Positions 25,118 through 32,905 of a stretch of 62,575 nt of DNA are shown one piece after another. The stretch is taken from NCBI GenBank assembly GCA_021647745.1, contig JAKIUB010000015.1, positions 1-62,575 of the forward strand. The letters run 5' to 3'. The first letter of the stretch is position 1. Every line of letters begins with the position of its first letter. The notes below the pieces were generated by a model. The model did not search any database. It had not been told where the DNA came from and worked only from the letters and a program-made list of their open reading frames with translations. Made by a program: the position numbers and the translations under genes. This DNA is from Paracoccaceae bacterium (GTDB taxonomy: Bacteria; Pseudomonadota; Alphaproteobacteria; Rhodobacterales; Rhodobacteraceae).

Positions 25118-25948
25118 ATGGCCTCGAAAACAAAAATACCGTCAAAGCCCCCGTCACTGTTTTTTGGCACGCTCGGGTTTCTTGACCTGATCTACCAGTC
25201 CATTGTCCGCGAAGTGCGCACCCAGAGCGGCAGCGCGACATTCGGTATCCTCAAGGAAGTCGGCCAGATCACGATGTTCATGGCTTTTTTCTACGTTCTC
25301 TATATTTTTATGGGGCGTTCTGTTGCCATTCGCGGTGATTTTATGATGTATTTGCTCACCGGAATTGTGCTGATGCTCACCCATATGAGAGCGATCGGCT
25401 CGGTCAGATCTGCCTCGAACGCGACATCGGCGATTATGCAGCATGCGCCGATGACCGTGATCCTTTCAATCCTTGCCAATGCCTTGGCCGGACTTTATCT
25501 GCAATTTGTGGCCGTTGCCTTTGTGGTACTGGTCTTATGGATTTTTGGCATGAATCTGGAGGTGGATCGCCCATCAGGTCTGGTGTTGCCGGTTTTCTTT
25601 TCCTGGGCGAGTGGCATATCTATTGGCTTACTGTTTATGGTGGCCACTCCGTTGGCACCCGGGTTTTTTAATGCCTTCGGTAGTATGTATCTGCGGCTCC
25701 AGATGATCACCTCTGGCAAGTTTATACCAGCCGCCTATATGCCTTCGGCCTTGGTCGTCTATTTTGCCTGGAACCCTCTATTTCATACGATTGACCAAGC
25801 CAGACAAGCAACATTCATCAATTATAGCTCCGATGTCACCTCGATGAGCTATCCGATCTGGTTTACCGTGGTTGCATTATTGCTTGGGTTAATGGGTGAA
25901 TTCTGGTCCCGTAAAAACCTGTCCAAATCCAAACACGGCCTAAAGTAA
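25118..25948 (+). CDS. ABC-2 type polysaccharide export permease (KpsM/Wzm-like)
   Basis: A 276-residue inner-membrane protein with about six membrane helices. The sequence begins with a soluble amphipathic stretch (LIYQSIVREVRTQSGSATFG) typical of KpsM-like permeases, then helices such as TMFMAFFYVLYIFMG, VILSILANALAGLYLQFV and FTVVALLLGLMG. Such permeases pair with a KpsT-type ATPase to export capsule or other glycans. No such ATPase is in the window, so the partner is elsewhere. The gene is divergent from the cysQ-led glycan operon by about 100 bp, which points to a shared role. Confidence 0.85.
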   Translation: MASKTKIPSKPPSLFFGTLGFLDLIYQSIVREVRTQSGSATFGILKEVGQITMFMAFFYVLYIFMGRSVAIRGDFMMYLLTGIVLMLTHMRAIGSVRSASNATSAIMQHAPMTVILSILANALAGLYLQFVAVAFVVLVLWIFGMNLEVDRPSGLVLPVFFSWASGISIGLLFMVATPLAPGFFNAFGSMYLRLQMITSGKFIPAAYMPSALVVYFAWNPLFHTIDQARQATFINYSSDVTSMSYPIWFTVVALLLGLMGEFWSRKNLSKSKHGLK

Positions 25949-26322
25949 TGACCCAACCACCCCAAAGCCCTGTTGCCTTGCAAACCATTGCCATGCCCGC
26001 CGATACAAATGTAAACGGCGATATTTTCGGCGGCTGGTTGATGGCGCAGATGGATCTTGGCGCCTCCGTGCCGGCTCGTATTCGTGCGCGCGGCCGTGTG
26101 GCCACGGTCGCGGTCGAGGGGATGACCTTTCATAAACCGGTGCTGGTCGGGGATCTGGTTTCTATTCATGCCGATATTCTGAAAGAGGGGAATACCTCGC
26201 TCCATATCGGTGTCGAAGTATGGGTGACCCGCCAGCCCTCGGGTCGCAAGCTCAAGGTGACCGAGGCACAGTTTATTTTTGTAGCGGTTGATTCCGAAGG
26301 AAAAAAACGCCCGCTACCCTAA
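25948..26322 (+). CDS. Acyl-CoA thioesterase, YciA-like hotdog protein
   Basis: A 124-residue single hotdog domain. The YciA-type motif is seen in NVNGDIFGGWLMAQMDLGAS (about residues 16-35), with GD and the catalytic-region Asp, followed by VAVEGMTFHKPVLVGDLVSIHADI. It hydrolyses acyl-CoA thioesters in the cytoplasm; chain preference cannot be read. Its ATG shares one base with the stop of the permease gene (TAATG), so it is co-translated, although a functional link is not obvious. Confidence 0.9.
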   Translation: MTQPPQSPVALQTIAMPADTNVNGDIFGGWLMAQMDLGASVPARIRARGRVATVAVEGMTFHKPVLVGDLVSIHADILKEGNTSLHIGVEVWVTRQPSGRKLKVTEAQFIFVAVDSEGKKRPLP

Positions 26323-26403
26323 AGCCAAGTGTTTAGAATCCCTTGCGGTATTTTTCTTTCTGGTATTTTCATCAAAAAACATCAAAAACCTGCACGCCCT
26401 GCG

Positions 26404-26432
26404 CTTGCAGCCCTTCAAGTGCGCTCCTATAT
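26404..26432 (+). promoter_or_regulatory. Predicted heat-shock (sigma-32) promoter of dnaK
   Basis: CTTG at 26404-26407 and CCTATAT at 26426-26432 are 18 bp apart, close to the alphaproteobacterial RpoH pattern (CTTG, 17-18 bp, CYTATNT). It lies about 80 bp upstream of the dnaK start. No CIRCE inverted repeat was seen in this gap (26323-26513), so RpoH rather than HrcA control is favoured here. Confidence 0.55.
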
Positions 26433-26513
26433 ACGGTTCAAAGAAATGGGATGGAGCTTTGAGGCCGAAATACCGGATCATCGCTCCACTATCGCCAAAT
26501 GAAAGGACATATA

Positions 26514-28430
26514 ATGTCAAAAGTTATCGGAATTGATCTCGGGACCACCAACTCTTGTGTCGCCATCATGGATGGCGCACAGCCCAAAGTTATTGAAAAC
26601 TCGGAAGGCGCGCGCACCACGCCTTCCATCGTCGGCTTTACCGACGAAGAGCGCCTTGTCGGACAGGCCGCCAAGCGGCAGGCCGTCACCAACCCTACAA
26701 ACACCCTGTTTGCCATCAAGCGCCTGATTGGCCGCCGCTATGACGACCCGATGGTTGCCAAGGATAAAGACCTTGTCGCCTATGACATTGTCGAAGGGCC
26801 AAACGGCGATGCGTGGGTAGAAGTAAAGGGCGAAAAATATTCGCCGTCGCAAGTTTCCGGCTTTATTCTACAAAAAATGAAAGAAACTGCCGAGGATTAT
26901 CTTGGCGAAACCGTAACGCAAGCCGTGATTACCGTGCCCGCTTACTTTAACGACGCCCAGCGCCAAGCCACCAAAGACGCCGGCAAAATCGCTGGCCTTG
27001 AAGTGCTGCGCATCATCAACGAGCCGACAGCCGCAGCGCTGGCTTATGGTCTTGATAAAGAAACCAGCAAAACCATCGCGGTTTATGACCTCGGCGGTGG
27101 CACATTCGATGTGTCTATTCTGGAAATCGACGACGGCCTGTTTGAAGTGAAGTCCACCAACGGAGATACGTTCCTTGGCGGCGAAGACTTTGACATGCGC
27201 ATTGTGGATTACCTCGCCACCCAGTTCAAAAAGGATAGCGGTGTTGACCTGAAGAAAGACAAAATGGCGCTGCAACGGCTGAAAGAAGCCGCCGAGAAAG
27301 CCAAAATCGAGCTTTCAAGCGCCACGCAGACCGAGATCAACCAGCCGTTCATCACCATGGACCCGAAAACCAAGCAGCCCTTGCACCTTGTGATCAAGCT
27401 GACCCGGGCAAAGCTGGAAACGCTGGTTTCCGATCTGATCAAAAAATCAATGAAGCCCTGCGCTGCTGCATTGAAAGACGCTGGCTTCAGCAAAGACGAT
27501 ATTGACGAAGTGGTGCTGGTTGGCGGCATGACCCGGATGCCAAAGGTCATGGAAGAAGTGACCAAATTCTTTGGCAAAGAGCCGCATAAAGGTGTGAACC
27601 CCGACGAGGTAGTGGCGCTCGGCGCTGCCATTCAGGCCGGCGTGCTTCAGGGCGATGTAAAAGACGTGGTGCTGCTTGATGTAACCCCGCTTTCCTTGGG
27701 GATCGAGACTTTGGGCGGCGTATTTACCCGCTTGATTGATCGCAACACCACCATCCCGACCAAGAAATCCCAGGTGTTCTCCACCGCCGAGGATAACCAG
27801 AACGCGGTAACCATCAGGGTGTTCCAGGGCGAGCGCGAAATGGCCACGGACAACAAGGTTCTGGGCCAGTTCAACCTTGAGCAAATCCCGCCCGCCCCGC
27901 GCGGCGTGCCGCAAATCGAGGTCGCGTTTGACATCGACGCCAACGGCATTGTGTCGGTTTCGGCTAAGGATAAAGGCACCAATAAAGAGCAGAAAATCAC
28001 CATTCAGGCCTCTGGTGGCTTGTCCGATGATGACATCGAAAACATGGTGAAAGAAGCCGAAGAAAATGCCGAGGCCGATAAAGAGAAGCGCGAGCTGATC
28101 GAGGCGCGTAATCAGGCCGAAAGCCTGATTCACTCGACCGAGAAATCGCTTGAGGAACATAGCGACAAGGTGGATCCAACTACGGTTGAAGTCATTGAAA
28201 TGTCGGCTAAAAACCTGAAAGAAGCGCTTGAGGACGAGAATGCCGAAGCCGAAACCATCAAGACCCGGACGCAAGACCTGACCGAGGCCGCGATGAAGCT
28301 GGGCGAGGCGATCTATAAAGCCGAGGCCGAAACCACTGAAGCGGACGCAAGCAATACCGATGAAGCCACAGCTGATGACGAGGTGGTCGATGCAGATTTT
28401 GAAGACCTCGACGAGAACCAAAAGTCTTGA
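26514..28430 (+). CDS. dnaK: Chaperone DnaK (Hsp70)
   Basis: A 638-residue ATP-dependent chaperone. The start is 26514 (MSKVIGIDLGTTNSC) with AAAGGA upstream; five extra in-frame codons before it are not needed. ATPase motifs include GIDLGTTNSCVA, VYDLGGGTFDVSILE and VVLVGGMTRMPKV. The substrate-binding part begins near VLLDVTPLSLGIETLGG, and the C-terminus ends with an acidic tail (ADFEDLDENQKS). It works with DnaJ just downstream and with GrpE, encoded 9 kb away. Confidence 0.98.
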   Translation: MSKVIGIDLGTTNSCVAIMDGAQPKVIENSEGARTTPSIVGFTDEERLVGQAAKRQAVTNPTNTLFAIKRLIGRRYDDPMVAKDKDLVAYDIVEGPNGDAWVEVKGEKYSPSQVSGFILQKMKETAEDYLGETVTQAVITVPAYFNDAQRQATKDAGKIAGLEVLRIINEPTAAALAYGLDKETSKTIAVYDLGGGTFDVSILEIDDGLFEVKSTNGDTFLGGEDFDMRIVDYLATQFKKDSGVDLKKDKMALQRLKEAAEKAKIELSSATQTEINQPFITMDPKTKQPLHLVIKLTRAKLETLVSDLIKKSMKPCAAALKDAGFSKDDIDEVVLVGGMTRMPKVMEEVTKFFGKEPHKGVNPDEVVALGAAIQAGVLQGDVKDVVLLDVTPLSLGIETLGGVFTRLIDRNTTIPTKKSQVFSTAEDNQNAVTIRVFQGEREMATDNKVLGQFNLEQIPPAPRGVPQIEVAFDIDANGIVSVSAKDKGTNKEQKITIQASGGLSDDDIENMVKEAEENAEADKEKRELIEARNQAESLIHSTEKSLEEHSDKVDPTTVEVIEMSAKNLKEALEDENAEAETIKTRTQDLTEAAMKLGEAIYKAEAETTEADASNTDEATADDEVVDADFEDLDENQKS

Positions 28431-28449
28431 TCTAACGACATAAAGATAG

Positions 28450-28482
28450 CGGCCCGCCCCGACCGGGCGGGCCGTTTTATTT
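28450..28482 (+). terminator. Hairpin between dnaK and dnaJ
   Basis: A 10-bp G+C stem, CGGCCCGCCC/GGGCGGGCCG, with a 5-nt loop is followed by TTTTATTT. It starts 20 bp after the dnaK stop and 54 bp before dnaJ. It probably reduces readthrough, giving less DnaJ than DnaK. Confidence 0.8.
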
Positions 28483-28503
28483 GTAAAGAGGGGCACCAAT
28501 CCC

Positions 28504-29646
28504 ATGGCAAAGCGCTGTTATTATGATATTGTCGGGGCCGAGAAAACGGCCACCGTAGCCGAGCTTAAGGTTGCCTATCGCCGCAAGGTTAAACAACTGC
28601 ACCCGGACCAAAACCGCGACAACCCCAATGCCGAAACCCAGTTCAAAGAGGTGAACGAGGCTTACGACATTCTGAAAAACCCTGATAAAAAGGCCGCCTA
28701 TGACCGTTTTGGCCATGCGGCGTTTGAGGGCGGCACCGGAGCATCAGCCGGTCAGGGTGGAGGGCATCCGTTTGGTGGCGGGGGGTTTTCCGATATTTTT
28801 GACGATCTGTTTGGTGGTTTTACCGGTGGTGGCGGTCGTCGAGGTGGTAGCCAGCGGGCCACGCGCGGGCAGGATCTGCGCTATAATCTGAAAGTCTCTC
28901 TTGAGGAAGCCTATAGCGGCAAACAGGCCGAAATCACCGTACCAAGCTCGGTTTCATGCGAAGTGTGCAGCGGCACCGGTGCCGATGGCGGTGCCGAACC
29001 TGAAAATTGCCCGACTTGCGCCGGCATGGGCAAAGTGCGCGCCCAACAAGGGTTTTTTACCGTTGAGCGCACCTGCCCAAGCTGCCATGGCCGCGGGCAA
29101 ATCATCAAGAACCCCTGCGGCTCCTGCGCGGGTGCTGGCCGCGTGCAAAAAGACCGCTCGCTTAGTGTCAACATCCCCAAAGGGGTTGAAACCGGCACCC
29201 GTATTCGCCTTACCGGCAAGGGTGAAGCCGGCGCGCGTGGCGGACCATCGGGCGATCTGTACATTTTCATAGACGTTCAGGAACATTCGATCTTTCAGCG
29301 CGACGGGGTCAACCTGTTTTGCTCGATCCCGATTTCAATGACCACCGCCGCCCTTGGTGGCGAGCTGGAGGCGCCGACTATTGACGGTGGCCGCTCCAAG
29401 GTCAAGGTGCCTGCGGGCGTGCAATCGGGCAAGCAGCTGCGGCTGCGCGGCAAAGGCATGCCGGCGCTGCGCGGTAGCGGCTTTGGCGATCTTTATATCG
29501 AGCTGGAAGCCGAAACCCCGACCAACCTCACGGCACGGCAAAAAGAGCTGTTGCGCGAGTTCGAGGCGGAATCAAAAGACAACAACCCTGCTGGCCACGA
29601 TTTTTTCAGCCGGGTGAAGGGCTTTTGGGAGGGGATGACCGGATAA
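28504..29646 (+). CDS. dnaJ: Chaperone DnaJ (Hsp40)
   Basis: A 380-residue type I J-protein. The J-domain contains the HPD motif at residues 33-35. A Gly/Phe-rich linker (GGGHPFGGGGFSDIF) follows. Four zinc-binding repeats are intact: CEVCSGTG, CPTCAGMG, CPSCHGRG and CGSCAGAG. The C-terminal substrate-binding domains follow. It stimulates DnaK ATPase and delivers clients. The last 41 bp overlap the 3' end of the convergent ribokinase gene. Confidence 0.98.
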   Translation: MAKRCYYDIVGAEKTATVAELKVAYRRKVKQLHPDQNRDNPNAETQFKEVNEAYDILKNPDKKAAYDRFGHAAFEGGTGASAGQGGGHPFGGGGFSDIFDDLFGGFTGGGGRRGGSQRATRGQDLRYNLKVSLEEAYSGKQAEITVPSSVSCEVCSGTGADGGAEPENCPTCAGMGKVRAQQGFFTVERTCPSCHGRGQIIKNPCGSCAGAGRVQKDRSLSVNIPKGVETGTRIRLTGKGEAGARGGPSGDLYIFIDVQEHSIFQRDGVNLFCSIPISMTTAALGGELEAPTIDGGRSKVKVPAGVQSGKQLRLRGKGMPALRGSGFGDLYIELEAETPTNLTARQKELLREFEAESKDNNPAGHDFFSRVKGFWEGMTG

Positions 29647-30499
29647 AACCGGCCACCTCATCCATCAAAGGGATCGCCTCGGCGGTCCCTTTTTTTGTGA
29701 CCATCAGGGCCGCCGCCGCAGCGGCCATGCGCAGGGCCTCTTGCGGTGCTTTGCCGCCATCAAGCCCAGCCATAAAGTAGCCCATAAAGGTATCGCCCGC
29801 GCCCGTAGTATCCACAGGTTCAACCTTAAAAACAAACTGCGTAAAGCGATTGGCCCCATCACGATAGGTGATACCCTCACCGCCACGGGTGATCAGCAAT
29901 TTCTCCACCGGAATCTCGTCTTCCGACACTCCAAGTGCTGCGCATACCATCGCCGCCTCGCCTTCATTCACCGAAAGCAGGTCCACAAAAGGCAGCATGG
30001 CTTGCACTTTTTCCGCATTAAACGGCGCGGCCACATAGGCCACCTTTAGCCCCTTGGCGCGAGCAAGTTTAGCGGCAAAGGGGCCATTATTGACCTCGTT
30101 TTGCAGCAAAAACCAGTCTCCTGCCCGCGCTGAAGCCAAGGCCGTGCTGATTTGGCCCTCACTGACCAAAACATTGGCTCCAGCAAACAGCACAATGCAG
30201 TTCTCTCCGGTTTCATCCACATTGATAATCGCATGGCCCGTAGCGCTCTCCAGCACAGCAATGCCGGATACATCAGCCCCCGCATCGGCCAGTATTTCAC
30301 GCGTCCAAAGCGCGTCATCGCCGATGGCCCCGATATGGGCTACGCGCCCGCCAGCCCGAGAAACCGCAATGCTCTGGTTTGCCCCTTTACCTCCTAAGCC
30401 TTTGGAGTAGCTGTCACTTAGCAAGGTTTCACCAGGAGCCGGAAAGTGCGGCACGTTGTAGATATGGTCAATATTGATCGAGCCTAGGTTGAAAATCAT
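29606..30499 (-). CDS. rbsK: Ribokinase (PfkB family)
   Basis: A 297-residue sugar kinase. PfkB signatures are present: GLGGKGANQSIAVSRAGGRVAHIGAIGDD near residues 34-62 (read as two parts), and DTTGAGDTFMGYFMAGL with the catalytic Asp near residue 240. The N-terminus NLGSINIDHIYNVPHFPAPGET suits ribokinase. It phosphorylates ribose to ribose-5-phosphate; other pentoses or nucleosides are possible. It starts on the base after the malic enzyme stop, so both are probably one transcript. The 3' end overlaps dnaJ in the opposite direction and includes the dnaJ terminator. Confidence 0.88.
   Translation of the reverse strand: MIFNLGSINIDHIYNVPHFPAPGETLLSDSYSKGLGGKGANQSIAVSRAGGRVAHIGAIGDDALWTREILADAGADVSGIAVLESATGHAIINVDETGENCIVLFAGANVLVSEGQISTALASARAGDWFLLQNEVNNGPFAAKLARAKGLKVAYVAAPFNAEKVQAMLPFVDLLSVNEGEAAMVCAALGVSEDEIPVEKLLITRGGEGITYRDGANRFTQFVFKVEPVDTTGAGDTFMGYFMAGLDGGKAPQEALRMAAAAAALMVTKKGTAEAIPLMDEVAGFIRSSPPKSPSPG
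29668..29697 (+). terminator. Terminator of dnaJ inside the ribokinase gene
   Basis: AAGGGA-T-CGC pairs with GCG-G-TCCCTT around loop CTCG, followed by seven T residues on the plus strand. It lies 22 bp after the dnaJ stop, antisense to the last codons of the ribokinase gene. Confidence 0.7.
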
Positions 30500-32758
30500 C
30501 TAGCCCACCTTGCAGGCAGCCATCACCGCCATATGCATGATATCGGTCACCGTCGAGGTGGTGGAGCCAAGCTTGACCTGCTTGTCGATGCCGGTCAAAA
30601 TAGGCCCGATCACCGTGGCACCAGCCATTTCCTGCATCAGCTTCACCGAGATCGAAGCCGAGTGCCTAGCAGGCACCACCAGAATATTGGCCGGGCCGGA
30701 AAGACGGCAAAACGGGTAGTTTTTCATCACTTCGGGGTTCAGCGCCACGTCAACGGTCATTTCGCCGTCATATTCGAAATCCACCCCGCGCTTGTCTAGC
30801 TCGGCGGAGGCTTGTGCCATTTTTTCGGCCCGCTCCGACACCGGGTAGCCAAAGTTTGAGAAGCTGACAAAAGCCACCCGTGGCTCAAGCCCGAGCGAGC
30901 GCGCCACCTCGGCCGCGCGCTCGGCAATATCGGCAAGATCTTCCTTTTCGGGCCATTCATGCACCAAAGTATCGGCGATCAGCACCATTTTTCCGCGATG
31001 GATCACCGCTGTTATACCCACCGCACCGCCGCCCGGCTCGGCGTCAAAAACATAGTTGATCAGCGCCAACACCTGCGAGGCTTTGCGGGTCACCCCGGTT
31101 ATCATCCCGTCAACCTCACCATGCGCCAGCAAGAGCGAGGCAAAAACATGACGGTCACGGCTGGCAATACGGTGGCAATCGCGCTCATCGAAGCCACGCC
31201 TTTGCAGGCGATTATACATCATATTTGACATTTCATCGAGGTTATCAACCATCGCCGCATTGACCACCTCGATCTCGTTGATCGCCTCGGACATACCGGC
31301 ATTATCCAAAAACTCCTGCACCTGCGCCACCCGGCCAACCACAACCGCCTGCCCCAGCCCCGAGCGCACATAGGCCACGGCAGCACGCACCACGCGCTCG
31401 TCATCGCCCTCGGCAAACACAATCCGCGCCTGCTCGCGCTTGGCACGCTGGTAAAGCGAGCGCAGAATCGAGGAGGTCGGGTCCAGCCTGTCGCGCAGGC
31501 TGTTCTCATAGGCATCCATATCTATGATCGGGCGGCGGGCCACGCCGGTATCCATGCCCGCCTTGGCCACAGCGGGCGGGATAACATGAATGAGGCGCGG
31601 GTCAAACGGCGTGGGAATGATGTAATCACGCCCGAAAGTAAGCTGCTTTCCGTAAGCCATCGCCACCTCGTCGGGCACATCCTCGCGGGCCAGTGCGGCC
31701 AGCGCCTCGGCACAGGCGATTTTCATCGGGTCATTGATGGCGCGGGCGTGGATATCCAGCGCGCCCCGGAAAAGGTAGGGAAAACCGAGCACATTATTGA
31801 CCTGATTGGGGTAATCCGAGCGGCCAGTGGCCACAATCGCATCTTCGCGCACCGCGTGGGCGTCTTCGGGGGTGATCTCGGGGTCAGGGTTGGCCATGGC
31901 AAAAATAACCGGATGCGCCGCCATGGATTTGACCATTTCCTGCGTGACCGCACCCTTGGCGGAAACCCCGAGAAACACATCCGCGCCTTGCATCGCCTCA
32001 TCAAGCGTGCGCAGGTCGGTATTGGCGGCATGGGCTGATTTCCACTGGTTCATCCCCTCGGTTCGGCCCTGATAAATCACGCCCTTTGTATCACAAACGA
32101 TGCAATTATCGTGCTTGGCGCCCATGGATTTGATCAGCTCGATACAGGCAATCCCCGCCGCGCCCGCGCCATTGAGCACGATCCGGCAATCCTCGATTTT
32201 TTTACCTGAGATGTGCAGCGCGTTAATAAGCCCCGCCGCGCAGATCACTGCCGTGCCGTGCTGATCATCATGGAAAACCGGTATATCCATGATTTCCTTG
32301 AGCTTTTGCTCGATGATAAAACACTCAGGGGCTTTGATGTCTTCAAGGTTTATACCGCCAAAGGTTGGTCCCATCAGCTTGACAGCGTTGATAAACTCGT
32401 CGGGGTCTTCGGTATCCAGCTCGATATCAATGGCGTTAACGTCCGCAAAACGCTTGAAAAGCACCGCCTTGCCTTCCATCACCGGTTTGGAGGCCAGCGC
32501 GCCAAGATTGCCCATGCCCAAAATCGCGGTGCCATTGGAAATGACCGCCACCATATTGCCCTTGGTGGTATAATCATAGGCCAGCGCCGGGTTATCGGCT
32601 ATCGCTTGCACCGGCACGGCCACGCCGGGCGAATAAGCCAATGACAGATCGCGCTGCGTCGTCATCGCGGTGCTGGCGATCACCTCGATTTTGCCAGGCG
32701 TTGGCTCCAGGTGATAGGCCAGCGCCTCTTCATCGGTCACTTTGGTGCTATTGGACAT
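30500..32758 (-). CDS. maeB: NADP-dependent malic enzyme with phosphotransacetylase-like tail
   Basis: A 752-residue hybrid malic enzyme that decarboxylates malate to pyruvate. Residues about 1-430 are the malic part: LAYSPGVAVP, AVISNGTAILGMGNLG, FHDDQHGTAVICAAGL and the NAD(P)-binding VLNGAGAAGIACIEL. Residues about 435-752 resemble phosphate acetyltransferase (ARIVFAEGDDERVVRAA, GMITGVTRKASQVL), which in MaeB is regulatory, binding acetyl-CoA, rather than catalytic. Length is standard for this class. The gene is divergent from mutS and lies directly upstream of the ribokinase gene. Confidence 0.95.
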   Translation of the reverse strand: MSNSTKVTDEEALAYHLEPTPGKIEVIASTAMTTQRDLSLAYSPGVAVPVQAIADNPALAYDYTTKGNMVAVISNGTAILGMGNLGALASKPVMEGKAVLFKRFADVNAIDIELDTEDPDEFINAVKLMGPTFGGINLEDIKAPECFIIEQKLKEIMDIPVFHDDQHGTAVICAAGLINALHISGKKIEDCRIVLNGAGAAGIACIELIKSMGAKHDNCIVCDTKGVIYQGRTEGMNQWKSAHAANTDLRTLDEAMQGADVFLGVSAKGAVTQEMVKSMAAHPVIFAMANPDPEITPEDAHAVREDAIVATGRSDYPNQVNNVLGFPYLFRGALDIHARAINDPMKIACAEALAALAREDVPDEVAMAYGKQLTFGRDYIIPTPFDPRLIHVIPPAVAKAGMDTGVARRPIIDMDAYENSLRDRLDPTSSILRSLYQRAKREQARIVFAEGDDERVVRAAVAYVRSGLGQAVVVGRVAQVQEFLDNAGMSEAINEIEVVNAAMVDNLDEMSNMMYNRLQRRGFDERDCHRIASRDRHVFASLLLAHGEVDGMITGVTRKASQVLALINYVFDAEPGGGAVGITAVIHRGKMVLIADTLVHEWPEKEDLADIAERAAEVARSLGLEPRVAFVSFSNFGYPVSERAEKMAQASAELDKRGVDFEYDGEMTVDVALNPEVMKNYPFCRLSGPANILVVPARHSASISVKLMQEMAGATVIGPILTGIDKQVKLGSTTSTVTDIMHMAVMAACKVG

Positions 32759-32905
32759 TTTTGAATCTCGTTTCTGGGTCGAATTTCCATTTATTACAAT
32801 TTTGGTGTGCTTTGCGCAATGTTATTCCTTGCTTTGGGGTAAATTTTCCGGCTTTCCCAAGCGGTGCTGGCTGTGTAAATTCGCTTAAGCAAATGAGGAA
32901 ACCCC

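Noticed and set aside
26323..26513. CIRCE element upstream of dnaK
   Set aside because: No TTAGCACTC / GAGTGCTAA inverted repeat was seen; the sigma-32-like promoter is a better explanation.
27447..28505. 352-codon minus-strand frame opposite dnaK
   Set aside because: It mirrors dnaK codons; no start signal and no recognisable domain.
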